64,000 nucleotides of DNA, taken from positions 1,961,881 through 2,025,880 of the forward strand of contig NZ_OX267715.1 in the NCBI RefSeq assembly GCF_946151075.1, given 5' to 3'. The translations under genes were made by a program, and so were the position numbers. The notes beneath the pieces were generated by a model. It ran no database searches, was not told the DNA's origin, and saw nothing but the letters and a program-made list of their open reading frames with translations. This DNA is from Neobacillus sp. Marseille-Q6967 (GTDB lineage Bacteria > Bacillota > Bacilli > Bacillales > Cytobacillaceae). Below, piece after piece: positions 24,388-32,870 of this stretch. Numbering within the stretch: position 1 is the stretch's first letter; every line of letters starts with the position of its first letter.

Positions 24388-24807
24388 TTAATTATTCATT
24401 TGACTCTTGAGAATATCTGTGTTTTCTTTGTCTAACTCCCCATACCCTTCCTTATCGTCATCACTTAAGATAGCAGCCGTTCCTATCTTTTTATTGAACC
24501 AGATTTTATATTCATAAAGCCTTTCCGGCATATTTTTATCAAATTTGAAAAATAATGTTGCTTTTACATCTGCTTTTCTATCCATTTTAGGTTCTGCATT
24601 TGGTTCCCATTTTACTCCTTCTAATGCCAACTCTATTAACTCCAAAGTGTCAGTGGCTGTGATTATAATAACGTCTCCGTAGTCTTGATTAGGGTTTATG
24701 TATTGAACATCGATTCTGGTTAATTGTCCCTTATCCTCCTGGACACAACTCCCCAATAACACGATAAAAAGAAGTATCGAAACTGCACCATATACTATTT
24801 TTTTCAT
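24388..24807 (-). CDS. small lipoprotein, unrecognised
   Basis: 139 residues from ATG at 24807, with AGGGGGTG 6 bp upstream; a 29-residue longer frame is not supported. Lipoprotein signal peptide with lipobox LLGSC (Cys about residue 21). The mature part has alternating hydrophobic strands (LTRIDVQYINPNQDYGD, TDTLELIELALEGVKW, LFFKFDKNMPERLYEY), so it is probably a small beta-rich surface domain. I know no function. Single gene with a terminator. Confidence 0.78.
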   Translation of the reverse strand: MKKIVYGAVSILLFIVLLGSCVQEDKGQLTRIDVQYINPNQDYGDVIIITATDTLELIELALEGVKWEPNAEPKMDRKADVKATLFFKFDKNMPERLYEYKIWFNKKIGTAAILSDDDKEGYGELDKENTDILKSQMNN

Positions 24808-24861
24808 TATACACCCCCTACAAATATAGACGTTTCTATTGGTAAAAAAGTTCCATTTTTC

Positions 24862-24902
24862 CCAAAATAGGATGACGGGAATTTTCCCCGTCATCCTATT
24901 TT
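24862..24902 (-). terminator. terminator overlapping the end of the SRPBCC gene
   Basis: AATAGGATGACGGG pairs with CCCGTCATCCTATT, with a T-rich minus-strand exit. The last codons of the gene are inside the stem. Confidence 0.85.
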
Positions 24903-25360
24903 CCTTTTCTAGATAGATAGATTCTTCTCTTCATCTCTTGTTCAACCCGCTGTAAAAAGCTTTCAATCCCCGTGTTGTTAGCCCCATTCAAGACACGTTG
25001 GGCGGGCCCCGCAAGTATACCGGATACCTCAACATCTGCTTTCATCGTTACCTTTGAAGCTCCTTGCATTTCATTTATTATTATATCCGCACTTCCCTTG
25101 ATTTCCCCCAGTTTCCCTTTCCCTTTGACAAGCAAATGATAAAACGATGGGGTTATCGCTCTGATAATTCGAACTTCGACCTTAAATACCTCTTTAAGGG
25201 GGCCAATCTGAATGTCTAAATCCCCCTGATATAGACCTGTTGTACTTTCTGTAAATGAACGGCAATTAGGTATCGCATTTTTTAAAACAATCTCATCCTT
25301 CAAGTACTTCCAAACCATTTTCCTCGGCAAACCAAACGTTTGTTGATACTCCATTTTCAT
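24896..25360 (-). CDS. SRPBCC/CoxG-like protein
   Basis: 154 residues, a START-like helix-grip fold: MEYQQTFGLPRKMVWKYLKD at the start, then strands with VRIIRAITPSFYHLLVKGKG and VTMKADVEVSGILAGPAQRVL, ending in a long helix (QRVEQEMKRRIYLSRK). The pattern fits the carbon-monoxide-dehydrogenase subunit G (CoxG) branch, found widely without CO dehydrogenase. Ligand unknown. Soluble; single gene. Confidence 0.82.
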   Translation of the reverse strand: MKMEYQQTFGLPRKMVWKYLKDEIVLKNAIPNCRSFTESTTGLYQGDLDIQIGPLKEVFKVEVRIIRAITPSFYHLLVKGKGKLGEIKGSADIIINEMQGASKVTMKADVEVSGILAGPAQRVLNGANNTGIESFLQRVEQEMKRRIYLSRKGK

Positions 25361-25520
25361 CGTATCCCCCCAATGAAGGTTGCATAAGTTAGGCGTTAGG
25401 CGCTATATAAAGAACTATTCCATTCTCCTATATTTATTCTAACGAGTTGATAATGTTCTGCATTCTGTTTACTAATCTTCAAATCTAATCACCTTTTCTT
25501 TAAGTTTATTAAATGTACTT

Positions 25521-26930
25521 TTAACATTCCCAAGCCCCTTTTAGCAATCGAATCCCTTCTTCTATTTCATTTTCAGTTAATCCGCCGAAGCCTAATAATA
25601 GCATCGGTTCTCTTTTAGAATCATATTTCCCATAATAAACGGAGGTGGGATATACCTTTACCTTAAATTCCCTAGCTTTTTCAATGAGTTCTTTTTCTGA
25701 TAGGTCGCTGTGAACTTTTAATAAAATGTGTAATCCCGCATCCTCCCCAATTACTGACACACGGCTGCCCAGATCCTTTTCGACTGCGTTAATCAAAATA
25801 TGTTGTTTTTTACGGTAGATCGTACGCATTTTATTTAAGTGCCGCTCCCAGTATCCTTTGGCCATAAATTGCCATAGCGTATGCTGATGTAAGCGGGAAA
25901 CCGTCTGTTTATAGATCATAAAATGTTGGTTGTATTGATCCAACAAACTCTGGGGTAACACCATATAATTCATTCGTATTGAAGGGATCAAAGATTTTGA
26001 AAATGTCCCTAAATAAATGACATTTCCATTCTGGTCTAACCCCTGTAAAGACGGGATCGGTTTACCTTTATAACGGAATTCCCCGTCATAATCGTCTTCG
26101 ATTATGTATCGCCCCGGTTTCTCCGCTGCCCATTTTAATAATTCCATTCTTCTTGTAATCGGCATAACCATCCCCTTTGGAAATTGATGTGAAGGAGTGA
26201 CGTATGTAATATCTGCCTTACTAGCATAAAGCTCCTCCATATATATGCCATCAGAATCAAGCGATATTGGCCTTAACATAACCCCTTGGTCTTTAAAAGC
26301 CTCTCTAGTCCGGTGATACCCCGGATCTTCCATTGAATAAATGGAATCTCTCCCAATGATCATCGTTAACAATCCAATAATATATTGAGTCCCCGCCCCA
26401 ATAATAATTTGATCGGCAGAACATTTTACTCCTCTTGATTGATATAAGTAGGAAGCAATTTCCTCTCGTAATGGTAATTCGCCTTGGCGTTCACCATTTA
26501 AAAAATATGAACTTTGATCCTCGTACAAACTGTTAATCGTTAATTTTCTCCATATTGAAAAAGGAAAATGTTCAAGTGCAATGTTCCCATGGCTAAAATC
26601 AACACAATATTGCTCTGGTTCTTTCTTCGGCTGTTTATCATATATCACAGGATCTGTTTTCTCCCTATGAAATAAATCAAAATCCATTTCTTTTACAAAA
26701 ATACCCTTTCTGGGCAGACTATCTACATATCCCTCGGCCATTAATTGATCATAGGCCGTTTCGATCGTATTTTGACTGATTCCTAGATGAAGAGAAAGCT
26801 TTCTCTTCGATGGCAGTTTTGCCCCAGGTAGAACATTCCCCTGTAATATCTCCTGTTTAAAATAGGAATAAAGCTGTATATATAATGATTCCCCGCTCGC
26901 CTCATCAAATGTAAATGTAACTTCTAACAT
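25521..26930 (-). CDS. MocR/PdxR-type GntR regulator with aminotransferase domain
   Basis: 469 residues. N-terminal winged-helix of the GntR family (about 10-75, LPSKRKLSLHLGISQNTIETAYDQLMAEGYV), a linker, then a class I aminotransferase-like domain that binds PLP (YIIEDDYDGEFRY, GTFSKSLIPSIRMNY with the Schiff-base Lys). Regulators of this type usually control a neighbouring divergent gene in response to PLP or an amine. Here that is the GNAT gene, 108 bp away. It is therefore a likely activator or repressor of that gene and of itself. Confidence 0.92.
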   Translation of the reverse strand: MLEVTFTFDEASGESLYIQLYSYFKQEILQGNVLPGAKLPSKRKLSLHLGISQNTIETAYDQLMAEGYVDSLPRKGIFVKEMDFDLFHREKTDPVIYDKQPKKEPEQYCVDFSHGNIALEHFPFSIWRKLTINSLYEDQSSYFLNGERQGELPLREEIASYLYQSRGVKCSADQIIIGAGTQYIIGLLTMIIGRDSIYSMEDPGYHRTREAFKDQGVMLRPISLDSDGIYMEELYASKADITYVTPSHQFPKGMVMPITRRMELLKWAAEKPGRYIIEDDYDGEFRYKGKPIPSLQGLDQNGNVIYLGTFSKSLIPSIRMNYMVLPQSLLDQYNQHFMIYKQTVSRLHQHTLWQFMAKGYWERHLNKMRTIYRKKQHILINAVEKDLGSRVSVIGEDAGLHILLKVHSDLSEKELIEKAREFKVKVYPTSVYYGKYDSKREPMLLLGFGGLTENEIEEGIRLLKGAWEC

Positions 26931-27038
26931 GTTACCCCCCCTAAACTGGCATGGTTATTTTGATTATATCTGACCCTTTAGGCCATATCAGTCTGTAATT
27001 ATAATCTAACATATAAAGAAAGAAAGGGATGAAAAAAT
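26931..27038. promoter_or_regulatory. intergenic control region between MocR-type regulator and GNAT gene
   Basis: The 108-bp divergent gap holds both promoters and shows a loose direct repeat (GGCATGGTTAT, then GGCCATATCAG) about 38 bp apart. MocR proteins bind such direct repeats, so this is where I would place the operator. Confidence 0.4.
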
Positions 27039-27440
27039 ATGAAACATATAAACTATAAAATGAATGCTAAAATCACAGCGGAGGATTTTTCCGATGTTTT
27101 TAAGAGGTCAGGTATCGTTAGACCTGTTGAGGATTTAACTCGTTTACAACAAATGTTAGATCATGCAAGTATAACCTTTACAGCATGGGAAGGCGACAAA
27201 CTGGTTGGTATTGCACGTTCAGTTACAGATTTTAGTTATTGCTGCTATTTATCTGATTTAGCAGTAGACAGAGAATATCAAAAGCAGGGAATTGGCAAGG
27301 AATTAGTCCGTTTAACAAAAGAAAAGATTGGCGATGAAGTAACATTATTGTTGTTATCCGCACCAAGTGCAATGGAATATTACCCGAAGATTGGCTTTGA
27401 AAAAATAGAGAATGGGTTTAGAATCCAACGAAAAAGATGA
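27039..27440 (+). CDS. GNAT-family N-acetyltransferase
   Basis: 133 residues. Acetyl-CoA-binding motif A is in LAVDREYQKQGIGKELVRLT, and motif B has SAPSAMEYYPKIGFEKIENGF. Starts ATG with AAAGGG 9 bp upstream. Divergent from the MocR-type regulator, which suggests an amine-containing substrate or an antibiotic-resistance-like role, but this is not visible in the sequence. Small, soluble, monocistronic, ended by a terminator. Confidence 0.88.
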   Translation: MKHINYKMNAKITAEDFSDVFKRSGIVRPVEDLTRLQQMLDHASITFTAWEGDKLVGIARSVTDFSYCCYLSDLAVDREYQKQGIGKELVRLTKEKIGDEVTLLLLSAPSAMEYYPKIGFEKIENGFRIQRKR

Positions 27441-27448
27441 TAACATGA

Positions 27449-27488
27449 CAAAAATACCAGAAGCATCCTTGTCTTCTGGTATTTTTCT
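27449..27488 (+). terminator. terminator after the GNAT gene
   Basis: AAATACCAGAAG pairs with CTTCTGGTATTT, then TTCTT. Confidence 0.9.
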
Positions 27489-27507
27489 TATCTATTCCCT
27501 TATATTA

Positions 27508-27536
27508 TTGACAATAAATTTACATTACATAAATAT
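27508..27536 (+). promoter_or_regulatory. candidate promoter for two tiny ORFs
   Basis: A perfect TTGACA (27508-27513) is followed after 17 bp by AAATAT. The -10 is poor; transcription would cover the tiny frames at 27601 and 27676. Confidence 0.4.
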
Positions 27537-27600
27537 ACCCTTAATAAATATTTTTTACAATGTAATTATTACATCACGTTACCCGACAGGGGGTGATTTT

Positions 27601-27663
27601 ATGGCAGAATTCATATTTAGAATCATAATCTTAATTCCAATCTGTACGATTATGCCAATGTAG
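27601..27663 (+). CDS. candidate 20-aa hydrophobic peptide
   Basis: ATG with ACAGGGGGTG 5 bp upstream, then a 20-codon frame that is almost a single membrane helix (FIFRIIILIPICTIMP). A second tiny hydrophobic gene follows 12 bp later with its own ribosome site. This may be a leader peptide, a membrane micro-protein or a toxin-like peptide. I do not recognise it, and its length gives no statistical support. Confidence 0.4.
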   Translation: MAEFIFRIIILIPICTIMPM

Positions 27664-27675
27664 GGGGAATTTATT

Positions 27676-27804
27676 TTGATTGAAAAGAAGAAGGTTATCC
27701 TATTTTCAATTATCCTTGTCTTAGCCTGCTTACTCATTACCGAAGCTATTTCGATTTATGCTGAACTTATTCGCTTATTTTCTCTCTATTATTTCTCTTT
27801 CTAA
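27676..27804 (+). CDS. candidate 42-aa membrane protein
   Basis: TTG start with AGGGGGAA 6 bp upstream. Basic start (IEKKKVI), one long hydrophobic helix (LFSIILVLACLLITEAISIY), and a second short hydrophobic end (LFSLYYFSF). It follows the 20-aa frame in the same direction. Likely inserted in the plasma membrane. Unrecognised. Confidence 0.5.
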   Translation: MIEKKKVILFSIILVLACLLITEAISIYAELIRLFSLYYFSF

Positions 27805-27814
27805 AATACTTCCT

Positions 27815-27846
27815 GAAAAAAGAAAAAGCTGCCCCTTTAGCAGCCT
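27815..27846 (-). terminator. terminator after the VOC gene
   Basis: AGCTGC (27828-27833) pairs with GCAGCC (27840-27845) by five base pairs and one mismatch. The minus strand continues TTTTTCTTTTTT. Confidence 0.7.
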
Positions 27847-27866
27847 TCTCTACTATGAACCTTGTA

Positions 27867-28232
27867 TTATACCCACTCTAACATTTCAATTCGGTTACCA
27901 AAGGGGTCTGATACATAAAACCGGTTAGCACCCGGAAGTTTATCATCCTCAATATACTCCACTCCATTTGCTTGGAGATGCTTTTTTAACTCTTCGATAT
28001 TTTGAATTTCAATGGCAGGATGTGCTTTTTTTGCCGGAGCAAACGGTTCTTCAATTCCAATATGTATCTGCACATTTCCAAGTCGGAACCAGACTCCTCC
28101 ACGTTTTCTTAACTCCTCAGGCTTTTCCATTTCTTCGAACCCTAAAACGTCCATAAAAAATTTCCTTGCTTCATCCTCACTGCCTTTAGGAGCAGCCAAC
28201 TGAATATGATCAATCGCTTTAAACGTAAACAT
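27867..28232 (-). CDS. VOC-family (glyoxalase-like) protein
   Basis: 121 residues, one glyoxalase/bleomycin-resistance module: FKAIDHIQLAAPKGSEDEAR, a FMDVLGFEE helix, and NRFYVSDPFGNRIEMLEW at the end with the usual metal-site Glu. The substrate is unknown in stand-alone members. Soluble, single gene, ATG start with AAGGGGAGAA upstream. Confidence 0.88.
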   Translation of the reverse strand: MFTFKAIDHIQLAAPKGSEDEARKFFMDVLGFEEMEKPEELRKRGGVWFRLGNVQIHIGIEEPFAPAKKAHPAIEIQNIEELKKHLQANGVEYIEDDKLPGANRFYVSDPFGNRIEMLEWV

Positions 28233-28305
28233 GACAAATTCTCCCCTTCTTTTTTCCTATAGAATTATTTCATTCTATTCATTTTAAGCTATTTCCTTCC
28301 CTGAC

Positions 28306-28338
28306 ATGATAAAAAGCCCAGAAAAATATTCCGGGCCA
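28306..28338 (-). terminator. terminator of the tct operon
   Basis: AGCCCAGAA pairs with TTCCGGGC-type sequence (one mismatch). The minus strand ends TTTTTAT. Confidence 0.75.
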
Positions 28339-28375
28339 TTATCCTTCCTGTCATTGTTTCACGATGGTCTCTTAA

Positions 28376-29389
28376 TTATTTACGTATTCCTGTTTCTTCA
28401 GCAATTTTTGTATATCGCGCTGTTTCCTCTTTTACTGCTTTTGTAAAATCTTCAGAGTTCAAATAGGAAGGCGTTAGTTTTATTTGTTCTAATTGCTTAA
28501 TAAACTCCTCATCTTTTTCCATTTTACTAACGGCTTTATCCCATTTTTCAACGATTTCATTAGGAGTACCTGCTGCAAAAGATAGACCGGTCCACCATTT
28601 AACCGTTAATCCTTCGAAGCCTTCTTCTTCAGTGGTAGGTACACCCGGGAATAGAGGACTTCTCTCGTCTGATTGAACAGCGAGCAGCTTAAGCTTTCCT
28701 GCCTCTACAAGTGAGGCTAGTTCTCCCACCGTATGAACGGCGAGAATAACATGACCCCCGGCCACTTTCGCAGCAGAATCGGATGCACCCTCTGAACTAA
28801 CCATTGAAGTTTTCTTATAGTCAACTCCGATTGAGTCTAGCCATTCTGCTACCCCAAAAGATGAAAATCCTGCGGGTCCGACACTTGCCCATGTTAATTT
28901 TTCGGGATTAGCCTTCACCCAGTCGGAGAACTCTTTGAAACTATCCCATTCCGCATCAGCATTTACTGCATAAACAAGATTTCCTTCCGCAATCCTAGAT
29001 ACAAATTTGTTGTCTTTACTGGTGATTGTAGGATTTTTATTCCCTGCTTCATACATGGTTGTGGAAGAATTGTTGTTTACCAAAACTGTGTATCCATCGG
29101 GTTTGGCCTCTTTCAATGCATATTGAGCACCAATGATACCACCGCCGCCGGGTTTGTTCGTCACCACAATCGGCTGCCCCCACTCTTTGCTTAAATATTC
29201 GGCAACTGCCCGTGCTGCTAAATCAACACCACCGCCTGCAGCAAATGGAACCACTAATTCAATTTGCCTGGTTGGGTACTCGATGTCTTTACTACTTTGA
29301 TCAGCAGTAGTATTCGTACCTGATGAACAACCTGCTAGAAAAACAGCCACAACTAAGAAAGCCGCCAGCATCCATTGAATTTTTTTCAA
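28376..29389 (-). CDS. tctC: tripartite tricarboxylate transporter, substrate-binding lipoprotein (TctC/Bug)
   Basis: 337 residues. Lipoprotein signal with LAGC box (Cys about residue 21), then the TctC fold: YPTRQIELVVPFAAGGGVD, VVTNKPGGGGIIGAQYALK, and WWTGLSFAAGTPNEIVEKWD. It captures a carboxylate outside the membrane and hands it to TctAB. Third gene of tctB-tctA-tctC, 17 bp after tctA. In Gram-positive bacteria the protein is lipid-anchored, as the box shows. Substrate (citrate, tartrate or other) is not visible. Confidence 0.92.
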   Translation of the reverse strand: MKKIQWMLAAFLVVAVFLAGCSSGTNTTADQSSKDIEYPTRQIELVVPFAAGGGVDLAARAVAEYLSKEWGQPIVVTNKPGGGGIIGAQYALKEAKPDGYTVLVNNNSSTTMYEAGNKNPTITSKDNKFVSRIAEGNLVYAVNADAEWDSFKEFSDWVKANPEKLTWASVGPAGFSSFGVAEWLDSIGVDYKKTSMVSSEGASDSAAKVAGGHVILAVHTVGELASLVEAGKLKLLAVQSDERSPLFPGVPTTEEEGFEGLTVKWWTGLSFAAGTPNEIVEKWDKAVSKMEKDEEFIKQLEQIKLTPSYLNSEDFTKAVKEETARYTKIAEETGIRK

Positions 29390-29405
29390 GTGAATTCCTC
29401 CCCCA

Positions 29406-30923
29406 TCATGATAGTTCCATATTTTCTCCTGTTTCTTGGAAGATTCTTTTCTTCGTTCTCCTCATCAAGATAATGGAAATGATTAGAAAGATCCCCGCAA
29501 AAACAATAATAGTCAGCGAGATTGGCCGTTGAAGAAAAATAAATAAATTGCCGGATGACATTTCCATAGATTGAATAAAGGAACTTTCAATTTTCGGCCC
29601 GAGGACAGTACATAGCACAAAAGGGATAATCGGCCATCGGTATTTATTAAATAAATAACCCAATATTCCGAAAAGGATGGCCACGACTACATCAAACATA
29701 CTATTTCTTACGGAATAGGCACCCAATATACTAACTAATAAAATAATCGGAGCTAATATTCCAAATGGAACTTCCGTAAGCTTTGCCCACAGACCAACCA
29801 ATGGCAGATTTAATACTAAGAGAATGACATTTCCTATAAACATGCTAGCAATAACAAGCCAAACCAATTGGCTATTTTGTTCAAATAGAACCGGCCCCGG
29901 TGATAAGCCGTATATCATAAGAGCCGCTAATAAAACGGCTAATGGTGGCGATGCTGGAAGTCCCAATGCTAATAAAGGGATAAACCCGCCTGAACTCGTG
30001 GCATTATTTGCTGATTCAGGACCTGCTACGCCTTCAATTGCACCCTTTCCAAACTTTTCAGGACTCTTCGAAATTTTCTTTTCCAAATCATAAGCTAAGA
30101 AGCTAGTAATGGTTGCGGAAATACCAGGTAATATCCCAAGAAAGAACCCTAATAAGCTGCCCCTTAGAATCGCAAATTTACTTTGAGTTATATCACTCTT
30201 ACTCGGATAAACCTTTTTAATTTTTATCCGTTGTTGTGTACTTCTTTTCTCCTCTAGTCCTTTTAAGACCTCTGCTATGGCAAAAAGACCAATAATAATA
30301 CTTACCATCTCGAAGCCGCCGATGAGAGAACTAAACCCAAAATCATACCTGGGGATACCCGTAGAAATTCCAATTCCAACCAAAGAAAACATGAATCCCA
30401 ATAACCCCATAATCATGGATTTCTTAAAAGATTCACCCGCTAAATTAAACATGACCAATAACGCAAGCAGCATTAAGGAAAAGTATTCGGGCGGGCCGAA
30501 CTTTAAAGCCTGGTCGGCTAGAATAGGAGCAAAAAACACAAGTCCAATCAAACCAATCATACCGGCTAGAAATGAACCGATCGCTGCAATAGCTAGTGCA
30601 GCCCCTGCCCTCCCTTGTTTGGCTAATGGATAACCGTCTAATGTGGTGGGAACTGACGAAGATTCTCCGGGTATATTCATTAAGATTGCCGTAGTCGATC
30701 CCCCATACATGGATCCATAATAAATCCCGGCCATCATCATTAACCCTTGTGCAGGGTCCAGAATGGTTGTTACCGGCAAAAGAACCGCAATGGCTGAAGT
30801 TGGTCCTAAGCCAGGAAGGACTCCTACAAGGGTTCCTAGCAATGAGCCGGCAATAACAATAAGGAGATTGAAAGGAGTAATCACTTCACTGAATCCATTT
30901 AATAAAAATATAATTGATTCCAA
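29406..30923 (-). CDS. tctA: tripartite tricarboxylate transporter, large membrane subunit TctA
   Basis: 505 residues, about twelve membrane helices. Has the two repeated TctA signatures VGVLPGLGPTSAIAVLLP and LGILPGISATITSFLAYDLEKK, and ALGLPASPPLAVLLAALMI. Forms the sodium-coupled transport channel with TctB. Middle gene of the operon, with short gaps on both sides. Confidence 0.94.
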   Translation of the reverse strand: MESIIFLLNGFSEVITPFNLLIVIAGSLLGTLVGVLPGLGPTSAIAVLLPVTTILDPAQGLMMMAGIYYGSMYGGSTTAILMNIPGESSSVPTTLDGYPLAKQGRAGAALAIAAIGSFLAGMIGLIGLVFFAPILADQALKFGPPEYFSLMLLALLVMFNLAGESFKKSMIMGLLGFMFSLVGIGISTGIPRYDFGFSSLIGGFEMVSIIIGLFAIAEVLKGLEEKRSTQQRIKIKKVYPSKSDITQSKFAILRGSLLGFFLGILPGISATITSFLAYDLEKKISKSPEKFGKGAIEGVAGPESANNATSSGGFIPLLALGLPASPPLAVLLAALMIYGLSPGPVLFEQNSQLVWLVIASMFIGNVILLVLNLPLVGLWAKLTEVPFGILAPIILLVSILGAYSVRNSMFDVVVAILFGILGYLFNKYRWPIIPFVLCTVLGPKIESSFIQSMEMSSGNLFIFLQRPISLTIIVFAGIFLIISIILMRRTKKRIFQETGENMELS

Positions 30924-30938
30924 ATGACTCCCCTCCTA

Positions 30939-31400
30939 CTAAAATGCAAATATCCCAATTGGAAACGGAGTTTTCAACAAGACAATAAAAATAAAATACA
31001 AAACAGCTGTAATGATAGCTCCGGTTACCATTGAAAAAATCCAACGGTAGTTGCCAATGATTCTTATTAATAAAATCGAAATGATGAATGTGCTGATGAC
31101 ATATCCGACTAACATGATGAGCAAACAGTAAAGGAATAGTACGCCTATTGAAGAAATCAAGATCATCAGGGTTTTTCCGGCAGGGAAATCAACCTTTTTA
31201 TTTTCTATAACTTTTTCAGATATCAAACCCATTCCCAGCAAGATCAGGAGGATTCCGATTACCCCTGGCATTGCATGATCTCCGGTTACAAAATCTTTAC
31301 TATACGGGTACATCCTTTTCGCTTCGTATAACGACATTAGCCCAAAGATAACTGTGACGGCCCCCCCTACATTCTTCTCCTGCAATATCTTGGTTCTCAT
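30939..31400 (-). CDS. tctB: tripartite tricarboxylate transporter, small membrane subunit TctB
   Basis: 153 residues with four hydrophobic helices (GGAVTVIFGLMSLYEA, MPGVIGILLILLGMGLI, LMILISSIGVLFLYCLLIML, FSMVTGAIITAVLYFIFIV), the TctB size and layout. First gene of the operon, 15 bp before tctA. No regulator of the two-component TctDE type is next to it. Confidence 0.88.
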   Translation of the reverse strand: MRTKILQEKNVGGAVTVIFGLMSLYEAKRMYPYSKDFVTGDHAMPGVIGILLILLGMGLISEKVIENKKVDFPAGKTLMILISSIGVLFLYCLLIMLVGYVISTFIISILLIRIIGNYRWIFSMVTGAIITAVLYFIFIVLLKTPFPIGIFAF

Positions 31401-31634
31401 CCGCTACCTCCCCCCTTCCATACAACTTTTCATTTTAGTGGAACACCGTTTGTATTTATTCATTTTTTTCTATTTCTACCTATATGCTTCAACAACCTGA
31501 CCTAATCACTTTCTATCTTGATTAATGCACTAATTATTAAGTTTTTTACCTGCTTAGAGATAATTTAAAACAGATAATGAAAACTGACCCTCATGCAAAA
31601 AACGAAGGAAAATATCTAATTGCTGGCCATCAGT
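31401..31634. other. promoter gap between tct operon and AbrB-type gene, left part
   Basis: The whole gap 31401-31749 contains the upstream region of tctB on the minus strand, nothing recognisable in the middle, and a terminator-like hairpin at 31635-31673 facing the plus strand. Confidence 0.5.
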
Positions 31635-31673
31635 GATAAGGACCTCCAAATTTTTGGAAGTCCTATCTTTTTT
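31635..31673 (+). terminator. orphan terminator upstream of the AbrB-type gene
   Basis: GATAAGGAC-TCCAAA pairs with TTTGGA-GTCCTATC with one mismatch, then TTTTTTC. No plus-strand gene ends before it, so it would terminate a short untranslated RNA or attenuate the gene at 31750. Confidence 0.75.
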
Positions 31674-31749
31674 CAAGCTATTTATCATTTGGTATAATAG
31701 GTTAAAAATATTGCTGCTTAATAATTATTTATAGACAGAAGGGGTACTG

Positions 31750-32850
31750 TTGTTCATATATATGATAGAAGATAAAAGATTTCGTTTCTTACTTACATTG
31801 TTAACCGCTTTTATTGGAGGTATTATCTTTAACTTATTACATATTCCAGTCCCTTGGCTCCTGGGGCCGATGGCTTCGATTCTCATTGCTGTTAAGTTAG
31901 GGAAACTACCCCTTTACTGGCCAATTCAAATTCGTGATTCCGGTTTGATCATTCTCGGCTATTCCATAGGTCTCGCCTTCACAAAAGAATCTTCGATGCA
32001 AATCCTTGCTAATCTGCCGCTTATGCTTATTTTGACGGTCGTCCTAGTTTCTTTTTGTGCTGGGATTGCTTTTATTGTTTCTAAACTCTCTGGAGTCGAT
32101 TATCCTACCATTTTGACTGGAAGTATTCCTGGCGGATTATCACAAATCATTACTTTTGCCGAAGAAGTGAAAGGAATTGATATTACCACCGTAACCTTCT
32201 TGCAAGTAACGCGAGTTTTATTAATTGTGTCGTTTGTTCCATTTCTTATCATCAGCCCATTTTTTAAAAATACATCCGGGGCCAACTTAGATAAAATGGC
32301 CCAGCAAACCTCTATTTCATTTTTTCCAATGATTTTGTTGTTTGCCGTAGTATGTGTGATATGTGTATTTCTAGGGAGGAAGTTAAAGTTCCCTACACCC
32401 TATTTGCTTGGACCGATTTTAGGGACAGCAATCTTAAATGTATCGGGTATTGAAGGTCCTCCTCTACCTAACTTAATGTTGGACCTATCACAATTCATGA
32501 TTGGCGCATATATTGGCTTGTTATTAAAGCCGGAAAAACTTCAGAATAAAGGAAAAATTATAACACTTGCAATCATTAGCGGATTAGTCATGATTCTGGG
32601 TTCTTTTGGCCTAAGCAGTCTGCTGGTTTCCATCTACCAAGTAACACCGACCACCAGTTTTTTAAGTTTGGCTCCTGGCGGGGCCGATCAAATGGCAATT
32701 CTCGCCCATGAAGTAGATGCTGATTTATCCATGGTAACAGGCTTTCAATTATTCCGGCTCTTCTTTATTTACTTTGCCGTTCCACCTATACTTAGATGGA
32801 TTTTCAAAAACAGACCTACTTCTAAAATCAGCATCAAAAAAAGCTCCTGA
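31750..32850 (+). CDS. AbrB-type (PF05145) membrane protein
   Basis: 366 residues, about ten membrane helices in two similar halves: IPVPWLLGPMASILIAVKLG in the first and LKFPTPYLLGPILGTAILN in the second, and SGSIPGGLSQI-like/LAPGGADQMAILAHE motifs. Members of this family were annotated as ammonia monooxygenase but are transport-like proteins; the name AbrB here is not the transition-state regulator. TTG start after AAGGGG. Next to a tctABC operon, it may also move an organic acid. This is inference. Confidence 0.88.
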   Translation: MFIYMIEDKRFRFLLTLLTAFIGGIIFNLLHIPVPWLLGPMASILIAVKLGKLPLYWPIQIRDSGLIILGYSIGLAFTKESSMQILANLPLMLILTVVLVSFCAGIAFIVSKLSGVDYPTILTGSIPGGLSQIITFAEEVKGIDITTVTFLQVTRVLLIVSFVPFLIISPFFKNTSGANLDKMAQQTSISFFPMILLFAVVCVICVFLGRKLKFPTPYLLGPILGTAILNVSGIEGPPLPNLMLDLSQFMIGAYIGLLLKPEKLQNKGKIITLAIISGLVMILGSFGLSSLLVSIYQVTPTTSFLSLAPGGADQMAILAHEVDADLSMVTGFQLFRLFFIYFAVPPILRWIFKNRPTSKISIKKSS

Positions 32851-32866
32851 AAAAGGAGCTTTTTTG
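32835..32866. terminator. shared terminator of AbrB-type and PBP genes
   Basis: AAAGCTCC and GGAGCTTT form a stem that includes the plus-gene stop codon. T-runs on both sides. Confidence 0.9.
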
Positions 32867-32870
32867 TTAA

